64,000 nt of DNA, from contig NZ_JALM01000003.1 of NCBI RefSeq assembly GCF_000737195.2, positions 1 through 64,000 on the forward strand, given 5' to 3'. The translations under genes and the position numbers were made by a program. The stretch is from Sciscionella sediminilitoris. GTDB taxonomy: Bacteria; Actinomycetota; Actinomycetes; Mycobacteriales; Pseudonocardiaceae. Positions 25,367 to 34,121 of this stretch are shown one piece after another. The notes below the pieces were generated by a model that was not told the DNA's origin, did no database searches, and saw only the letters and a program-made list of their open reading frames with translations. How positions within the stretch are numbered: the stretch's first letter is position 1; every line of letters begins with the position of its first letter.

Positions 25367-26140
25367 ATGACGATCACGGAGGAAGGGCTGGAGGGACTGC
25401 GTGTACTGGTCACGGGCGCCAGCCGGGGACTGGGCGCCGCGACCGCCCGCCGGTTCGCCGCCGCGGGCGCGACCGTGCTGACCGCGTCCCGCAGCAGGCC
25501 GGAGGCGGATATCGGCGCCCAGTTCATCCCGGCGGACCTCGCCACCAAGGAGGGCGTGGCGGAACTCGGCCGATCGGTCCTCGATCGCGCAGGTGGCGTG
25601 GATGTCCTGGTGAACAACGCGGGAGCGGCGAGCGCGCCGGCACCGACCCTGGACCGTTCGGAGGAGTCCTGGCAGGCGGACCTGGAGATGAACCTGCTCA
25701 GCGCCGTACGCCTGGACCGGGCCCTGGTGCCGGGGATGGTCGAACGGGGCCGTGGTGTCGTCGTGCACGTCTCCTCGATCGCCAGCAGGCTCCCGCAGCG
25801 CACGGAGGCTTCGTACGCCGCGGCCAAGGCGGCGCTGAACACCTACAGCCGTGAACTGGCCACCGAGGTGGGCGCGCACGGGGTGCGCGTGGTGTGTGTC
25901 CTCCCCGGGTTCGTCGTCACCGAAGGCGCCGCCGACCACCTCCGGCAGCTGGCCGGGCAACAGGGCGTGCACGCCGATGCGATGACCCAGCAGATCGTGG
26001 ACGAGCTGAAGGTTCCGCTTGCCCGGCCGGGAGATCCCGAGGACGTCGCCGAACTGATCGCCTTCCTCGCTTCCGGGCGCGCGAAGTGGCTCACCGGAGC
26101 ACAGTTCCGCGTCGACGGCGGCATCATCCCGGCCGTATGA
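25367..26140 (+). CDS. Short-chain dehydrogenase/reductase
   Basis: A 257-residue classical SDR: TGASRGLG cofactor loop (about 16-23), NNAGAA, VSSIAS, YAAAK catalytic pair, and VDGGIIP near the end. ATG with GAGGAG upstream; earlier in-frame codons overlap the operator. It is followed 31 bases later by a VOC protein. Substrate not recognisable; control by the divergent TetR is inferred. Confidence 0.85.
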   Translation: MTITEEGLEGLRVLVTGASRGLGAATARRFAAAGATVLTASRSRPEADIGAQFIPADLATKEGVAELGRSVLDRAGGVDVLVNNAGAASAPAPTLDRSEESWQADLEMNLLSAVRLDRALVPGMVERGRGVVVHVSSIASRLPQRTEASYAAAKAALNTYSRELATEVGAHGVRVVCVLPGFVVTEGAADHLRQLAGQQGVHADAMTQQIVDELKVPLARPGDPEDVAELIAFLASGRAKWLTGAQFRVDGGIIPAV

Positions 26141-26171
26141 CCGGCATCCGACCCGAGAACAGGAGAATCCC

Positions 26172-26540
26172 GTGACCATCACCCTGAGTTCGGTGATCAT
26201 CGAAGCCGCCGAACCGGAGCCCGAGAGCGCCTTCTGGCATCGCCTGCTCGGCGGCTCGGTCACCCGCACACCGAGCCATCACTTCGTTCAGGCACCCGGC
26301 TTCCCGGTGGTCGTGATCCAGACGGCTCCGGGACACACCGCCCCGGAGTGGCCGGACGGCCTCTCCCAGCAGCTGCACCTCGACTTCACCGTCGACGACC
26401 TCGCGAGCGCCGACCGTACGGCGATCGCGGCCGGTGCCACCCGGCTGCGCCCCACCGGTGAGATCGGTCCGGCCACCCGCGTCGGCAGCCGCGTCTACGC
26501 CAGCCCGGCCGGACATCCGTTCTGCCTGCGCGCGGCCTGA
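26172..26540 (+). CDS. VOC (glyoxalase/bleomycin-resistance fold) protein
   Basis: A 122-residue single-domain VOC protein with two beta-alpha-beta-beta-beta halves; QLHLDFTVDDLASADRTAIAAGATRL is the usual start of the second half, and the C-terminal YASPAGHPFCL is typical. GTG with CAGGAG upstream. It may be a small lyase or binding protein of the same pathway as the SDR. No specific enzyme identified. Confidence 0.78.
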   Translation: MTITLSSVIIEAAEPEPESAFWHRLLGGSVTRTPSHHFVQAPGFPVVVIQTAPGHTAPEWPDGLSQQLHLDFTVDDLASADRTAIAAGATRLRPTGEIGPATRVGSRVYASPAGHPFCLRAA

Positions 26541-26554
26541 GGACGGGTCCGCGC

Positions 26555-28057
26555 TCAGGAATACTGCCGTGCCGCCGGTTCCGCGGACGGTGCCCGGTTG
26601 CGCCTGGCGATGGCGTACCCGCCGAGCGCGAGCAGGGCGATGACCGCGAGCGTGCCGAAGGTGAACAGTTCGAATTCGGCCCGGGAAATGCCCCAGGTGC
26701 CCCGGAAGTCGTACGGCACCCCGAAGGCGCTCTCCAGCACGCCCGGTGCGACGGTCTGCCACACCCCGAGCAGCACCCACAGGTAGCTGATCCCGAAGCA
26801 CACGCCGAGACCGAGGCGCCCGAACGGGACCTTGAACGGCCGCTCGGCCCCGGAAGCCTTGCGGCGCAACACGAGCACGGTCGGGAAGATGACCAGATAG
26901 GACATCAGCAGGGTACTCACCGCCACGTTGAGCACCACGCCGAACACAGCCGATCCGGAACCGCTCTGCAGCTGGGTGGCCACGAGCATGAACGCGGTGG
27001 CGACCACGCCGGAGAGCAGGTTGACCCGCAGCGGTGTGTTGAGCTTCGGGTGGAAGGCGCCGAACCAGCGCGGGAAGGCACCGTCCATCCCGGCGACCGC
27101 CTGCACCCGGTCCGAGGCCATCATCCAGGAAACGCCCTGGTTGAGCAGGACGAGCACGAACACCGCGGCGGCGATCGCGGTCAGCGCGGGCGCGGCGGAG
27201 CCGTAGACGGAGAAGACCTCGCCGATCGCGCCCATGAACCCGTCGAGCCCGTTGATCTTGTCCGAGGGCAGCACGGCGACGATCCCGAAGATCGGCACCA
27301 GATAGCACAGTGCCGAGGTGATCCCGGAGACGGCGACCATCCGCGGCACATCGCGGCGCGGATTGTGCATCTCCTCGGCCGCCCCGTTCGGGGCTTCGAA
27401 CCCGACGAGAGCGAACATCAGCACCGGGGCCACGCCGAGGAAACCCGAGGCGGTCGGGGCGAAGGCGCCCGCGGCGTAGCCGTGCACCCCGTTACGCGCG
27501 GCGTAGATGAGCACGGTCACCGCGAACACGGCGACCAGGCCCACCTTGCAGATGGCGCCGAAGGTGACGAACCATTTGCCGTACCGCAGGCTCACCACCG
27601 CGCCGAGGATGGCGATCCAGATGAACACGATCTTGAACAGGTAGTCGCCGACTCCACCGGCCTTGCCGGGCACCAGGAAACTTTCCCAGGTGGCCGCGGC
27701 GAGGAAGGTGATGGAACCGCCGAGCCACACCGGATTGGTGATCCAGTAGAACATCGTGCCGACACCGGCGGTGAGTTTCCCGAATGCCTTGCGCAGCCAG
27801 ACATACGGCCCGCCCTCGTGCGGGAACGCGCTGCCGAGTTCGGCCATGATCAGCCCGTAGGGGAACAGCAGCGTCACGACGAGCACGGCGGTCCAGGTGA
27901 ACGCCTCCGCGCCGGATGTGGCGATCTGGCCGATGGTGTCGATCGAGATGATCGCGGCGATCGCGAAACAGATCGTGTCGAACCGGCGCAGGTTGCGCCG
28001 GATGTTCTGCGACTCGGTGTTGACGAACTCGCCGGTGGTCGAGGGCGGGCCGGACAT
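26555..28057 (-). CDS. APC-family amino acid/amine permease
   Basis: A 500-residue permease with about 12 membrane segments. The amphipathic FPHEGGPYVWLRKAFG and the FALVGFEAPNGAAEEMHNPRRDVPR loop are hallmarks of the APC superfamily. Its ATG overlaps the aminotransferase stop by one base (TGATG), so import and transamination are coupled. Likely substrate: an amino acid, diamine or polyamine, inferred from the adjacent PuuC-like dehydrogenase. Confidence 0.85.
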   Translation of the reverse strand: MSGPPSTTGEFVNTESQNIRRNLRRFDTICFAIAAIISIDTIGQIATSGAEAFTWTAVLVVTLLFPYGLIMAELGSAFPHEGGPYVWLRKAFGKLTAGVGTMFYWITNPVWLGGSITFLAAATWESFLVPGKAGGVGDYLFKIVFIWIAILGAVVSLRYGKWFVTFGAICKVGLVAVFAVTVLIYAARNGVHGYAAGAFAPTASGFLGVAPVLMFALVGFEAPNGAAEEMHNPRRDVPRMVAVSGITSALCYLVPIFGIVAVLPSDKINGLDGFMGAIGEVFSVYGSAAPALTAIAAAVFVLVLLNQGVSWMMASDRVQAVAGMDGAFPRWFGAFHPKLNTPLRVNLLSGVVATAFMLVATQLQSGSGSAVFGVVLNVAVSTLLMSYLVIFPTVLVLRRKASGAERPFKVPFGRLGLGVCFGISYLWVLLGVWQTVAPGVLESAFGVPYDFRGTWGISRAEFELFTFGTLAVIALLALGGYAIARRNRAPSAEPAARQYS

Positions 28058-29418
28058 CAGCGGGCCCCGCTGGAATCGGTGCCGCGCGGGCGCACGGTGC
28101 CGTCGGCCTCGGTGCGCGCGAGCACCTCACCGATCGCCCGTGCCACGGCGCTCGCCTCCTCCTCGGACAGGGTCAGCGCCGGGGAGAGCACGAGCGCGGT
28201 CGCCGCGTCCCGCACGATCACCCCGTTGTCCGCGCGGATGGTGTCGGCGATCTGCTGGATCCCGGGCAGCGGCTGCCTGCTCTCCCGGTCGGTGACCAGT
28301 TCCACGGCCAGCATCATGCCCTGGTTGCGCACCTCGCCGACCCGGGCGAGTTCGCCGAGTTCCCCGCGCAGTTCGGCGGCGAGGAAGTCACCGATCTTGG
28401 TGGCCCGCTCCAGCAATCCCTCGCGCTCGATGATGTTCAGATTGGCCAGGGCGACCGCGCAGGCGGTGGGATGCCCGTTGTAGGTGTAGCCGACCGGGAA
28501 GCCGTGCTCGCGGCCGAGTACCTCGCCGACCTCCCCGCTGGTGAGCACCGCGCCGAGGGGGAGGTAGCCGCTGGTGATGCCCTTCGCGGTGACCACGATG
28601 TCCGGGCGCACCCCGAAGTGTTCGGCGGCGAACCAGCTGCCGAGCCTGCCGTAGGCGGTGACCACCTCGTCGAAGATCAGCAGGATCCCGTTGCGGTGTA
28701 AGACTTCCGCGATCCTCGGCCAGTAGTCGGCCGGTGGCACGATCATCCCGCCGACCCCCATGATCGGCTCGGCGAGCATCGCGGCGATGTTCTCCGCGCC
28801 CAGTTCGGCGATGGTGCGTTCCAGTTCGGCGACACAGAAATCGGTGCAGTCCTGCCCGTCGAACAGTTCGGTGCGGTACGGCCACGGCGGGGTCAGGTGC
28901 AACACATCCGGCATCATCGGCCCGAAACCCTCGTGGTACAGCGAGAATCCGTTCACCGAGCTGCCACCGATACCGCCGCCGTGGTACCCGCGGTCCCTGC
29001 CGAGGATCCAGGTCCGGTTCGTGTCCCCGCGCCGGTGGTGGTAGTAGCGGGCCATCTTGATCGCGGCCTCGTTGCCTTCCGAACCACCGGAGGTGAAGTA
29101 CACCCGCTCCAGGTGCGCCGGGCTGATCGAGACGAGGCGTTCGGCGAGCTCGATCGCGGGTTCGTTGGAGAACTCCCAGAAACTGGTGAAGTACTCGAGC
29201 TTGGCCATCTGCGCGCGGGCGGCGTCGGCGAGTTCGGCACGGCCGTGCCCGATCTGGGCGAGCCAGAGCCCACCGGTCGCGTCGATGTACTCGCGGCCCT
29301 CGGTGTCCCACAACCGGGAACCGCGGCCCTCGGTCATCACGACCCGCTCGGTGCTGCTCGCGGGAAGATACGGATGGATGATGTTCGCGCGGTCCCGCGC
29401 GGCGAGATCGGTCGTCAT
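28057..29418 (-). CDS. Class III aminotransferase (omega-amino acid/diamine type)
   Basis: A 453-residue PLP enzyme: GSEGNE (112-117) phosphate-binding region, YHGGG, Asp250 in IFDEVVTAYGR, and the PLP lysine Lys279 in TAKGITSGYLPLGA. These match omega-amino-acid:pyruvate and putrescine aminotransferases. ATG 29418 with AGGGAC upstream; in-frame codons to 29640 lie in the dehydrogenase gene. It would make an aldehyde passed to the dehydrogenase encoded 26 bases upstream. Confidence 0.87.
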   Translation of the reverse strand: MTTDLAARDRANIIHPYLPASSTERVVMTEGRGSRLWDTEGREYIDATGGLWLAQIGHGRAELADAARAQMAKLEYFTSFWEFSNEPAIELAERLVSISPAHLERVYFTSGGSEGNEAAIKMARYYHHRRGDTNRTWILGRDRGYHGGGIGGSSVNGFSLYHEGFGPMMPDVLHLTPPWPYRTELFDGQDCTDFCVAELERTIAELGAENIAAMLAEPIMGVGGMIVPPADYWPRIAEVLHRNGILLIFDEVVTAYGRLGSWFAAEHFGVRPDIVVTAKGITSGYLPLGAVLTSGEVGEVLGREHGFPVGYTYNGHPTACAVALANLNIIEREGLLERATKIGDFLAAELRGELGELARVGEVRNQGMMLAVELVTDRESRQPLPGIQQIADTIRADNGVIVRDAATALVLSPALTLSEEEASAVARAIGEVLARTEADGTVRPRGTDSSGAR

Positions 29419-29444
29419 GGTGTGTGTCCCTTCTGCGGTGTTCT

Positions 29445-30908
29445 TCAGTAACTGATCCAGGTCGTGCGTTGCCCGGTGAATTTCTCGAGCGCGTGCAGCG
29501 AGAGGTCCCTGCCGAATCCGGACTCGCCGAAGCCGCCGAACGGGGTCTGCACGGTGAGCACATCCACGGTGTTGACCGAGACGGTGCCCACCCGCAGCGC
29601 GTCCGCCACCCGGTGCGCGCGGGCGAGGTCGGTGGTCCACACCGAGGCGGCGAGCGCGTAGCGGCTGTCCGCGGCGATGGCGAGTGCTTCCTCCTCGGTG
29701 TCGAACGGGATCACGGTGAGTACCGGGCCGAAGATCTCCTCGCGGGCGATCCGCATGTCGTTGCGGGCCCCGGCGAACACGGTCGGCGCCACGAAGTTGT
29801 CCTGCGTTTCACCACCGGCGACCAGCCGCGCCTCCCGCTTGCCGAGTTCGATGTAGCCGCGCACCCGTTCGGCGTGTTCGGCCGAGACCAGCGCGCCGAT
29901 CCCGCAGTCCGGGTCGAGCGGATCACCGGGGCGGTACTCGTCCAGGTGCGCGCCGATGCGGTCGAGCAGTTCCTCCTGCGCCGAGCGCTGCACGAGCAGC
30001 CGGGTGTTCGCCGAGCACACCTGGCCCGCGTTGTAGAAGGCGCCGAAACAGGCCTTGGCCGCGGCCGCCTCCAGGTCCGCGTCGGCGAACACCAGGTTCG
30101 GGCTCTTCCCGCCCATCTCCAGCCACACCTGCTTGGCGTTGGATTCCGCGGCATAGCCCAGGAAGAGTTTGCCGACCTCGGTGGAACCGGTGAAGGTCAC
30201 GCAGTCCACGCCCGGATGCTGGCCGAGCGCCCTTCCCGCCTGCTCCCCAAGACCGGGCAACACGTTCAGCACCCCGTCCGGCAGTCCGGCCTCCACGGCG
30301 AGTTCGGCGAGGCGCAGCGCGGAGAACGGGGACTGCTCCGCGGGTTTGAGCACCACGGTGTTGCCCGCGGCGAGCGCCGGGCCGAGTTTCCAGATCGCCA
30401 TCTCCAGCGGGTAGTTCCACGGCACCACGGCCGCGACCACCCCGAGCGGCAGCGCGTCGACCCAGGCGTGGTTGCCCGGTTCGGTCGGCACCGCCTGCCC
30501 GTAGCACTTGTCGATGGCCTCGGCGTACCAGCGCAGGATCGCCGCCGATCCGGGGATGTCCACCGCGGCCGCCTCGCGCACCGGTTTGCCCATGTCCAGC
30601 GAGTCGAGCAGGGCCAGTTCTTCCGCGTCCCGTTCGATGAGCCCGGCCAGCCGCAGCAGGGCCTGTTTGCGCTCGCCGGGGCGCTTCGACCAGCGGCCGT
30701 CGGTGAACGCCGCGCGCGCCGCCGCGACCGCGCGGTCCGCCTCTGCGGTCCCGCAGGCGCTGACCTCGGCGAGCACCTTCCCGGTCGCCGGGTTCACCGA
30801 GGCGAAGGTCTCCGGTGCGCTGACCGGTTCCCCGCCGATGAACGCGGCCTTCCGAAACCGGATCCGGGCGGCGAGCTCGGTCCAGTGTTGCAGGGTCTGT
30901 CCGGTCAC
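29445..30908 (-). CDS. Aldehyde dehydrogenase, PuuC-like
   Basis: A 487-residue NAD(P)-dependent aldehyde dehydrogenase. Asn165 (PWNYP), Glu264 (LEMGGKS) and nucleophile Cys298 (AGQVCSA) are in place, and the C-terminus SLHALEKFTGQRTTWIS closely follows gamma-glutamyl-gamma-aminobutyraldehyde dehydrogenase (PuuC) of polyamine breakdown. GTG start with GGAG 5 bases upstream. An operator copy lies just upstream at 30921, so it may have its own promoter. Confidence 0.88.
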   Translation of the reverse strand: MTGQTLQHWTELAARIRFRKAAFIGGEPVSAPETFASVNPATGKVLAEVSACGTAEADRAVAAARAAFTDGRWSKRPGERKQALLRLAGLIERDAEELALLDSLDMGKPVREAAAVDIPGSAAILRWYAEAIDKCYGQAVPTEPGNHAWVDALPLGVVAAVVPWNYPLEMAIWKLGPALAAGNTVVLKPAEQSPFSALRLAELAVEAGLPDGVLNVLPGLGEQAGRALGQHPGVDCVTFTGSTEVGKLFLGYAAESNAKQVWLEMGGKSPNLVFADADLEAAAAKACFGAFYNAGQVCSANTRLLVQRSAQEELLDRIGAHLDEYRPGDPLDPDCGIGALVSAEHAERVRGYIELGKREARLVAGGETQDNFVAPTVFAGARNDMRIAREEIFGPVLTVIPFDTEEEALAIAADSRYALAASVWTTDLARAHRVADALRVGTVSVNTVDVLTVQTPFGGFGESGFGRDLSLHALEKFTGQRTTWISY

Positions 30909-30920
30909 GGGCACTCCTTG

Positions 30921-30944
30921 TTCTTTGCGTTCTCGTTCAAAGTA
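30921..30944. promoter_or_regulatory. Operator copy 1: TTCTTTG-N10-CAAAGTA
   Basis: TTCTTTG (30921-30927) and CAAAGTA (30938-30944) form a dyad with a 10-base spacer in the 37-base gap between the amidohydrolase and aldehyde dehydrogenase genes. The same arms and spacing recur at 32634-32657, so this is a shared regulator site, most likely for the TetR at 32741. Confidence 0.78.
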
Positions 30945-30945
30945 T

Positions 30946-32583
30946 TCAGCCGCGCTCGTACACGAGCCGGCCATCGGCGAAGGTCATCCCGACCCCGATC
31001 GCGCCGATGTCCCCTGGCGCCACGCCCACCGGGTCGGCGTCCAGCACCACGAGGTCGGCGGCGAACCCGGGGGCGAGCCATCCGGCCCGGTCGTCGAGCC
31101 GGTTCGCCCGCGCGGATCCGGCCGTATAGGCGTGCACGGCCCGTTCCGCGGTGATCGCCTCCCCGGCCAGCAGCGGATCGGTGCGCGAGCGCGGATCGGC
31201 GGCGTGCGGGTCACCGGGTGGTGCCGTCCGGTTGACCGCGACGTGAATTCCCCACAGCGGGGCGGGATCCGAGACCGGCCAGTCGCTGCCCATCGCCAGC
31301 CCGACCCCGGCCCGGTCCAGCGCGCCGAACGCGAAATGCCGGGCGCGCTGGCTTTCGGTGAGATAGGGCAGCTTGGTCTGCACCAGCACCGGATCCTGGC
31401 GCGCCCACAGCGGCTGCAGGTTCGCGAGCACCCCGAGCTCGCGCATCCGGGTCACCTCACGCTCGGCGATCAGGTCGATGTGCGCGATCTGGTGCCGGAA
31501 ATCCCCGTCCCGCCCGGTTTTCTCCACCGCGTCCAGGCATTCCCGCACAGCCCGGTCGCCGACGGCGTGGAAATGCAGGTCGAAGCCGACCCCGGTGAGC
31601 GCGTCCACCAGCGCGGCGAGCCGCTGCGGATCCAGGAAGCTCATCCCCCGCTCCCCGGGGGCACCGTGGTAGTCCTCGAGCACCGCGGCGGTCAGGTTCT
31701 CGCACACCCCGTCCTGCATGATCTTGACCGCGCTCGGGGTGAACCCGGGCCCGGCCAGCCGCCTGCGCCGTTCCACGAGTTCGGGAACCTGCTCGAGCCC
31801 GCGTTCCCGGTCCCACCACAGCGCCCCGGTCACCTTCGCGGTCAGTTCCCCGTTCGCGGCGAGCGCGGCATAGGCGGGCCCGATGTCCGGCAGCCCGAGC
31901 GCGCTGCCCACCGCCGCGTCCTGCCATGCGGTGATCCCGAGCCCGTGCAGGTATCGCTGCGCGTTCCGGATCGCCTTGCGCAGGGTCCGCTCCCCTGGCT
32001 CCGGCAGCAGCCGGGTGACCAGTTCGGCCGCCGACTCCACGAGCATCCCGGTCGGTTCGCCCGCGGCATCGCGCAGGATCCGCCCGCCATCGGGATCCGG
32101 GCTCGCCGCGGTGATGCCGGCCCGGTCCAGGGCGGCCGAATTCGCCCAGACCCCGTGCGCGTCGTGGCTGCGCAGCACCGCGGGCCGGGAGCCGACCACC
32201 CGGTCGAGCGTTTCCCGGTCCGGGAAACCGCCCTCGAACACATCGCCGTACCAGCCGCTCCCGGTGATCCACTCCAGTTCCGGATGGCTGGCCGCGTAGG
32301 CGTGGATCTCGCGCAGATAGTCCCGCAGGGAGTGCCAGGCGCTCAGGTCGCACTCCATCCGGTGCAGCCCGCCGAGCACCGGATGCGCGTGCGCGTCCTG
32401 GAACCCGGGAAGCAGCGCACCACCGTCCAGGTCCACGACCTCGGTACGCGGCCCGAGCAGCGGGCGCACATCCGCATCACCGAGCGCCAGGATGCGACCG
32501 CCGCCGACCGCGAGCGCATCGGAGGGCGCACCGTCCCCGGTGCGCACCGTGCCGTTGCGGAAGATCAGCTCCGCCTCGTTCAT
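30946..32583 (-). CDS. YtcJ-type amidohydrolase
   Basis: A 545-residue amidohydrolase of the YtcJ/LAF3 branch. Metal-binding DAHAHPV is near residue 64, followed by SVKIMQDG, the histidine motifs FHAVGDRA and QIAHID, and the terminal MGSDWPVSDP. ATG 32583. Members hydrolyse amides or N-formyl groups; here it would open or deblock a nitrogen compound feeding the aminotransferase and dehydrogenase. The substrate is inferred only from neighbours. Confidence 0.83.
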   Translation of the reverse strand: MNEAELIFRNGTVRTGDGAPSDALAVGGGRILALGDADVRPLLGPRTEVVDLDGGALLPGFQDAHAHPVLGGLHRMECDLSAWHSLRDYLREIHAYAASHPELEWITGSGWYGDVFEGGFPDRETLDRVVGSRPAVLRSHDAHGVWANSAALDRAGITAASPDPDGGRILRDAAGEPTGMLVESAAELVTRLLPEPGERTLRKAIRNAQRYLHGLGITAWQDAAVGSALGLPDIGPAYAALAANGELTAKVTGALWWDRERGLEQVPELVERRRRLAGPGFTPSAVKIMQDGVCENLTAAVLEDYHGAPGERGMSFLDPQRLAALVDALTGVGFDLHFHAVGDRAVRECLDAVEKTGRDGDFRHQIAHIDLIAEREVTRMRELGVLANLQPLWARQDPVLVQTKLPYLTESQRARHFAFGALDRAGVGLAMGSDWPVSDPAPLWGIHVAVNRTAPPGDPHAADPRSRTDPLLAGEAITAERAVHAYTAGSARANRLDDRAGWLAPGFAADLVVLDADPVGVAPGDIGAIGVGMTFADGRLVYERG

Positions 32584-32633
32584 CGCCTGGCACTTCCCTT
32601 CGAGCGGAACACCGCTGTCCTCGCGAGGGCTTA

Positions 32634-32657
32634 TTCTTTGCACTACAATTCAAAGTA
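32634..32657. promoter_or_regulatory. Operator copy 2: TTCTTTG-N10-CAAAGTA
   Basis: Identical arms and spacing to 30921-30944, placed 50 bases before the amidohydrolase start and 83 bases before the divergent TetR gene, inside an AT-rich patch. This is the expected place for a TetR site controlling both directions. Confidence 0.8.
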
Positions 32658-32740
32658 TCGAGCGGTACCGTGTCAATGGATGTCGGGAGATACGGCTATC
32701 GCCGTTCCCGAAGCCGTGCATCGATTTGAAGAATGAAGCC

Positions 32741-33355
32741 ATGCCACGACCCAAACGCCAGGGCGAGCGACGCTCGCTGATCATCGAGGCCGCCGGGCGC
32801 GCGGTCCGCGAACGGGGACTCGCCGAGGTGCGGGTACGCGACATCGCCGAACACGCCGGACTGTCCCCCGGCTCGGTGCTGTACTACTACCCGGAGATCG
32901 CCGAGCTGATGCTCGAGGTGCACAACGGCGCGGTCTCGGACTTCTACCGGGCCAGGGTCGAGCGGATCGGCGCGGAACGGGAACCGGGGGCCAAACTGCG
33001 CGCCGCGGTGCACTCCGGGCTGCCCGCCGACGCCGAGGACGCGGTCGCGCGGCTGCTCTACGAGATGCACTCGCTCGCCGACCGCAGCGCGGGCCATGCC
33101 GCGCTGATGTCCAGCCTGTTCGACCGGGAGGTGGCCCTCTACCGCTCGGTGCTCGAACTCGGCTCCGGGCTCGGCGAGTTCACCCTGGCCCGCCCGCTCG
33201 AGGAGATCGCCCGCAACACGGTCGCCCTCGAGGACGGCTACGGCCTGCACCTGATCAGCGGGAACCGCTCACTGAACGCGGCCGAGGCGCGTGCCGCCCT
33301 GCTGGGCTACCTCGCCGTGATGACCGCGCGGACGGATCTGCTCGACCAGCGATGA
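32741..33355 (+). CDS. TetR-family regulator of the amine/amidohydrolase cluster
   Basis: A 204-residue TetR protein with the HTH VRDIAEHAGLSPGSVLYYYP (about 33-52). ATG at 32741 (MPRPKRQGERRSLI); longer in-frame readings run into the operator and the amidohydrolase gene. It is divergent from the catabolic operon, with operator copy 2 between them. A VOC gene follows 58 bases later on the same strand. Confidence 0.85.
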   Translation: MPRPKRQGERRSLIIEAAGRAVRERGLAEVRVRDIAEHAGLSPGSVLYYYPEIAELMLEVHNGAVSDFYRARVERIGAEREPGAKLRAAVHSGLPADAEDAVARLLYEMHSLADRSAGHAALMSSLFDREVALYRSVLELGSGLGEFTLARPLEEIARNTVALEDGYGLHLISGNRSLNAAEARAALLGYLAVMTARTDLLDQR

Positions 33356-33413
33356 GTTCGCCGCCCCTGGCCGGTCCCTCCGTACGACATCCGCGAACGG
33401 AAGGACGAGGAGC

Positions 33414-33758
33414 ATGGCGATCACCCGGATACTGGCGAACCTGACCGTGACCGAGCTGGACTGCGCGCAGCGGTGGTACACGACCCTGTTCGGGCGCGGC
33501 CCGGACGCCCGCCCGATGGACGGGCTACTGGAATGGCACCTCGGCGAGAGTTTCGGCGTGCAGGTGTGGACCGAACCCGAGCGGGCGGGCCGCTGCACGG
33601 TGGTGCTCGACGAATCGGATCTGGACGCGCGCGCCACCCAGCTCGACCGGGACGGGATCGAGCACGAGGGTCCGCTCGATGCGACGACCGTGCGGATCAT
33701 GCCGTTGACCGATCCGGACGGCAATCGCATCGTGTTCACCGGGCCGCTGCGGGGATGA
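33414..33758 (+). CDS. VOC-family protein
   Basis: A 114-residue glyoxalase-fold protein (LANLTVTELDCAQRWYTTLFGRGPD at the start, PLTDPDGNRIVFTGP at the end). ATG preceded by GAGGAG. It lies downstream of the TetR gene and is likely co-transcribed. Metal ligands are not obvious enough to predict catalysis. Confidence 0.8.
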   Translation: MAITRILANLTVTELDCAQRWYTTLFGRGPDARPMDGLLEWHLGESFGVQVWTEPERAGRCTVVLDESDLDARATQLDRDGIEHEGPLDATTVRIMPLTDPDGNRIVFTGPLRG

Positions 33759-34121
33759 ACCCGGCACCGAGCGTGCACACCGGGATTCGGGTTCACCCGG
33801 TTGCATGCTCGTGCCGCTATGCAAATCTCGCTATCCTGGGCGCGCGAAAGTTCCGGGAAACGCCGCAGAACGGATTCGTGAACCGCCGATTCAGTGAATC
33901 CTCGGAGTGAATTCGAATGGAATGTTCCGCGCCACGGAACGCGAAAACCATTGAAACTATTGTTCTACTTCTGCGCTGTTGACATAGCCCGAAGCACCGT
34001 GGATATGCTTGATCGGCTCTACGAGGAGCCCGTCGAAGGGGACGGGAATAAATCCTTCCGCACATCCCAAACGCGCCTCAGTAGCGCTAATTCTCCCGGA
34101 CGGTGCCGACATGGTGAAATC
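33759..34121. other. 363-base intergenic stretch, AT-richer, with dyads and a promoter
   Basis: No convincing gene. It is visibly poorer in GC than its neighbours. It contains an imperfect inverted repeat (GGATTC at 33872 and GAATCC at 33896 around TGAA/TTCA), a small hairpin GTTCCG-N5-CGGAAC (33924-33940), and a promoter candidate at 33979. An open frame from 33894 into the IclR gene exists but lacks a ribosome site and domain match. Confidence 0.55.
33979..34007 (+). promoter_or_regulatory. Candidate sigma70-type promoter of the IclR gene
   Basis: TTGACA (33979-33984), a 17-base spacer and GATATG (34002-34007); TATGCT two bases on is an alternative -10 with a 19-base spacer. This would give a leader of about 110 bases before the IclR ATG. 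Confidence 0.4.
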
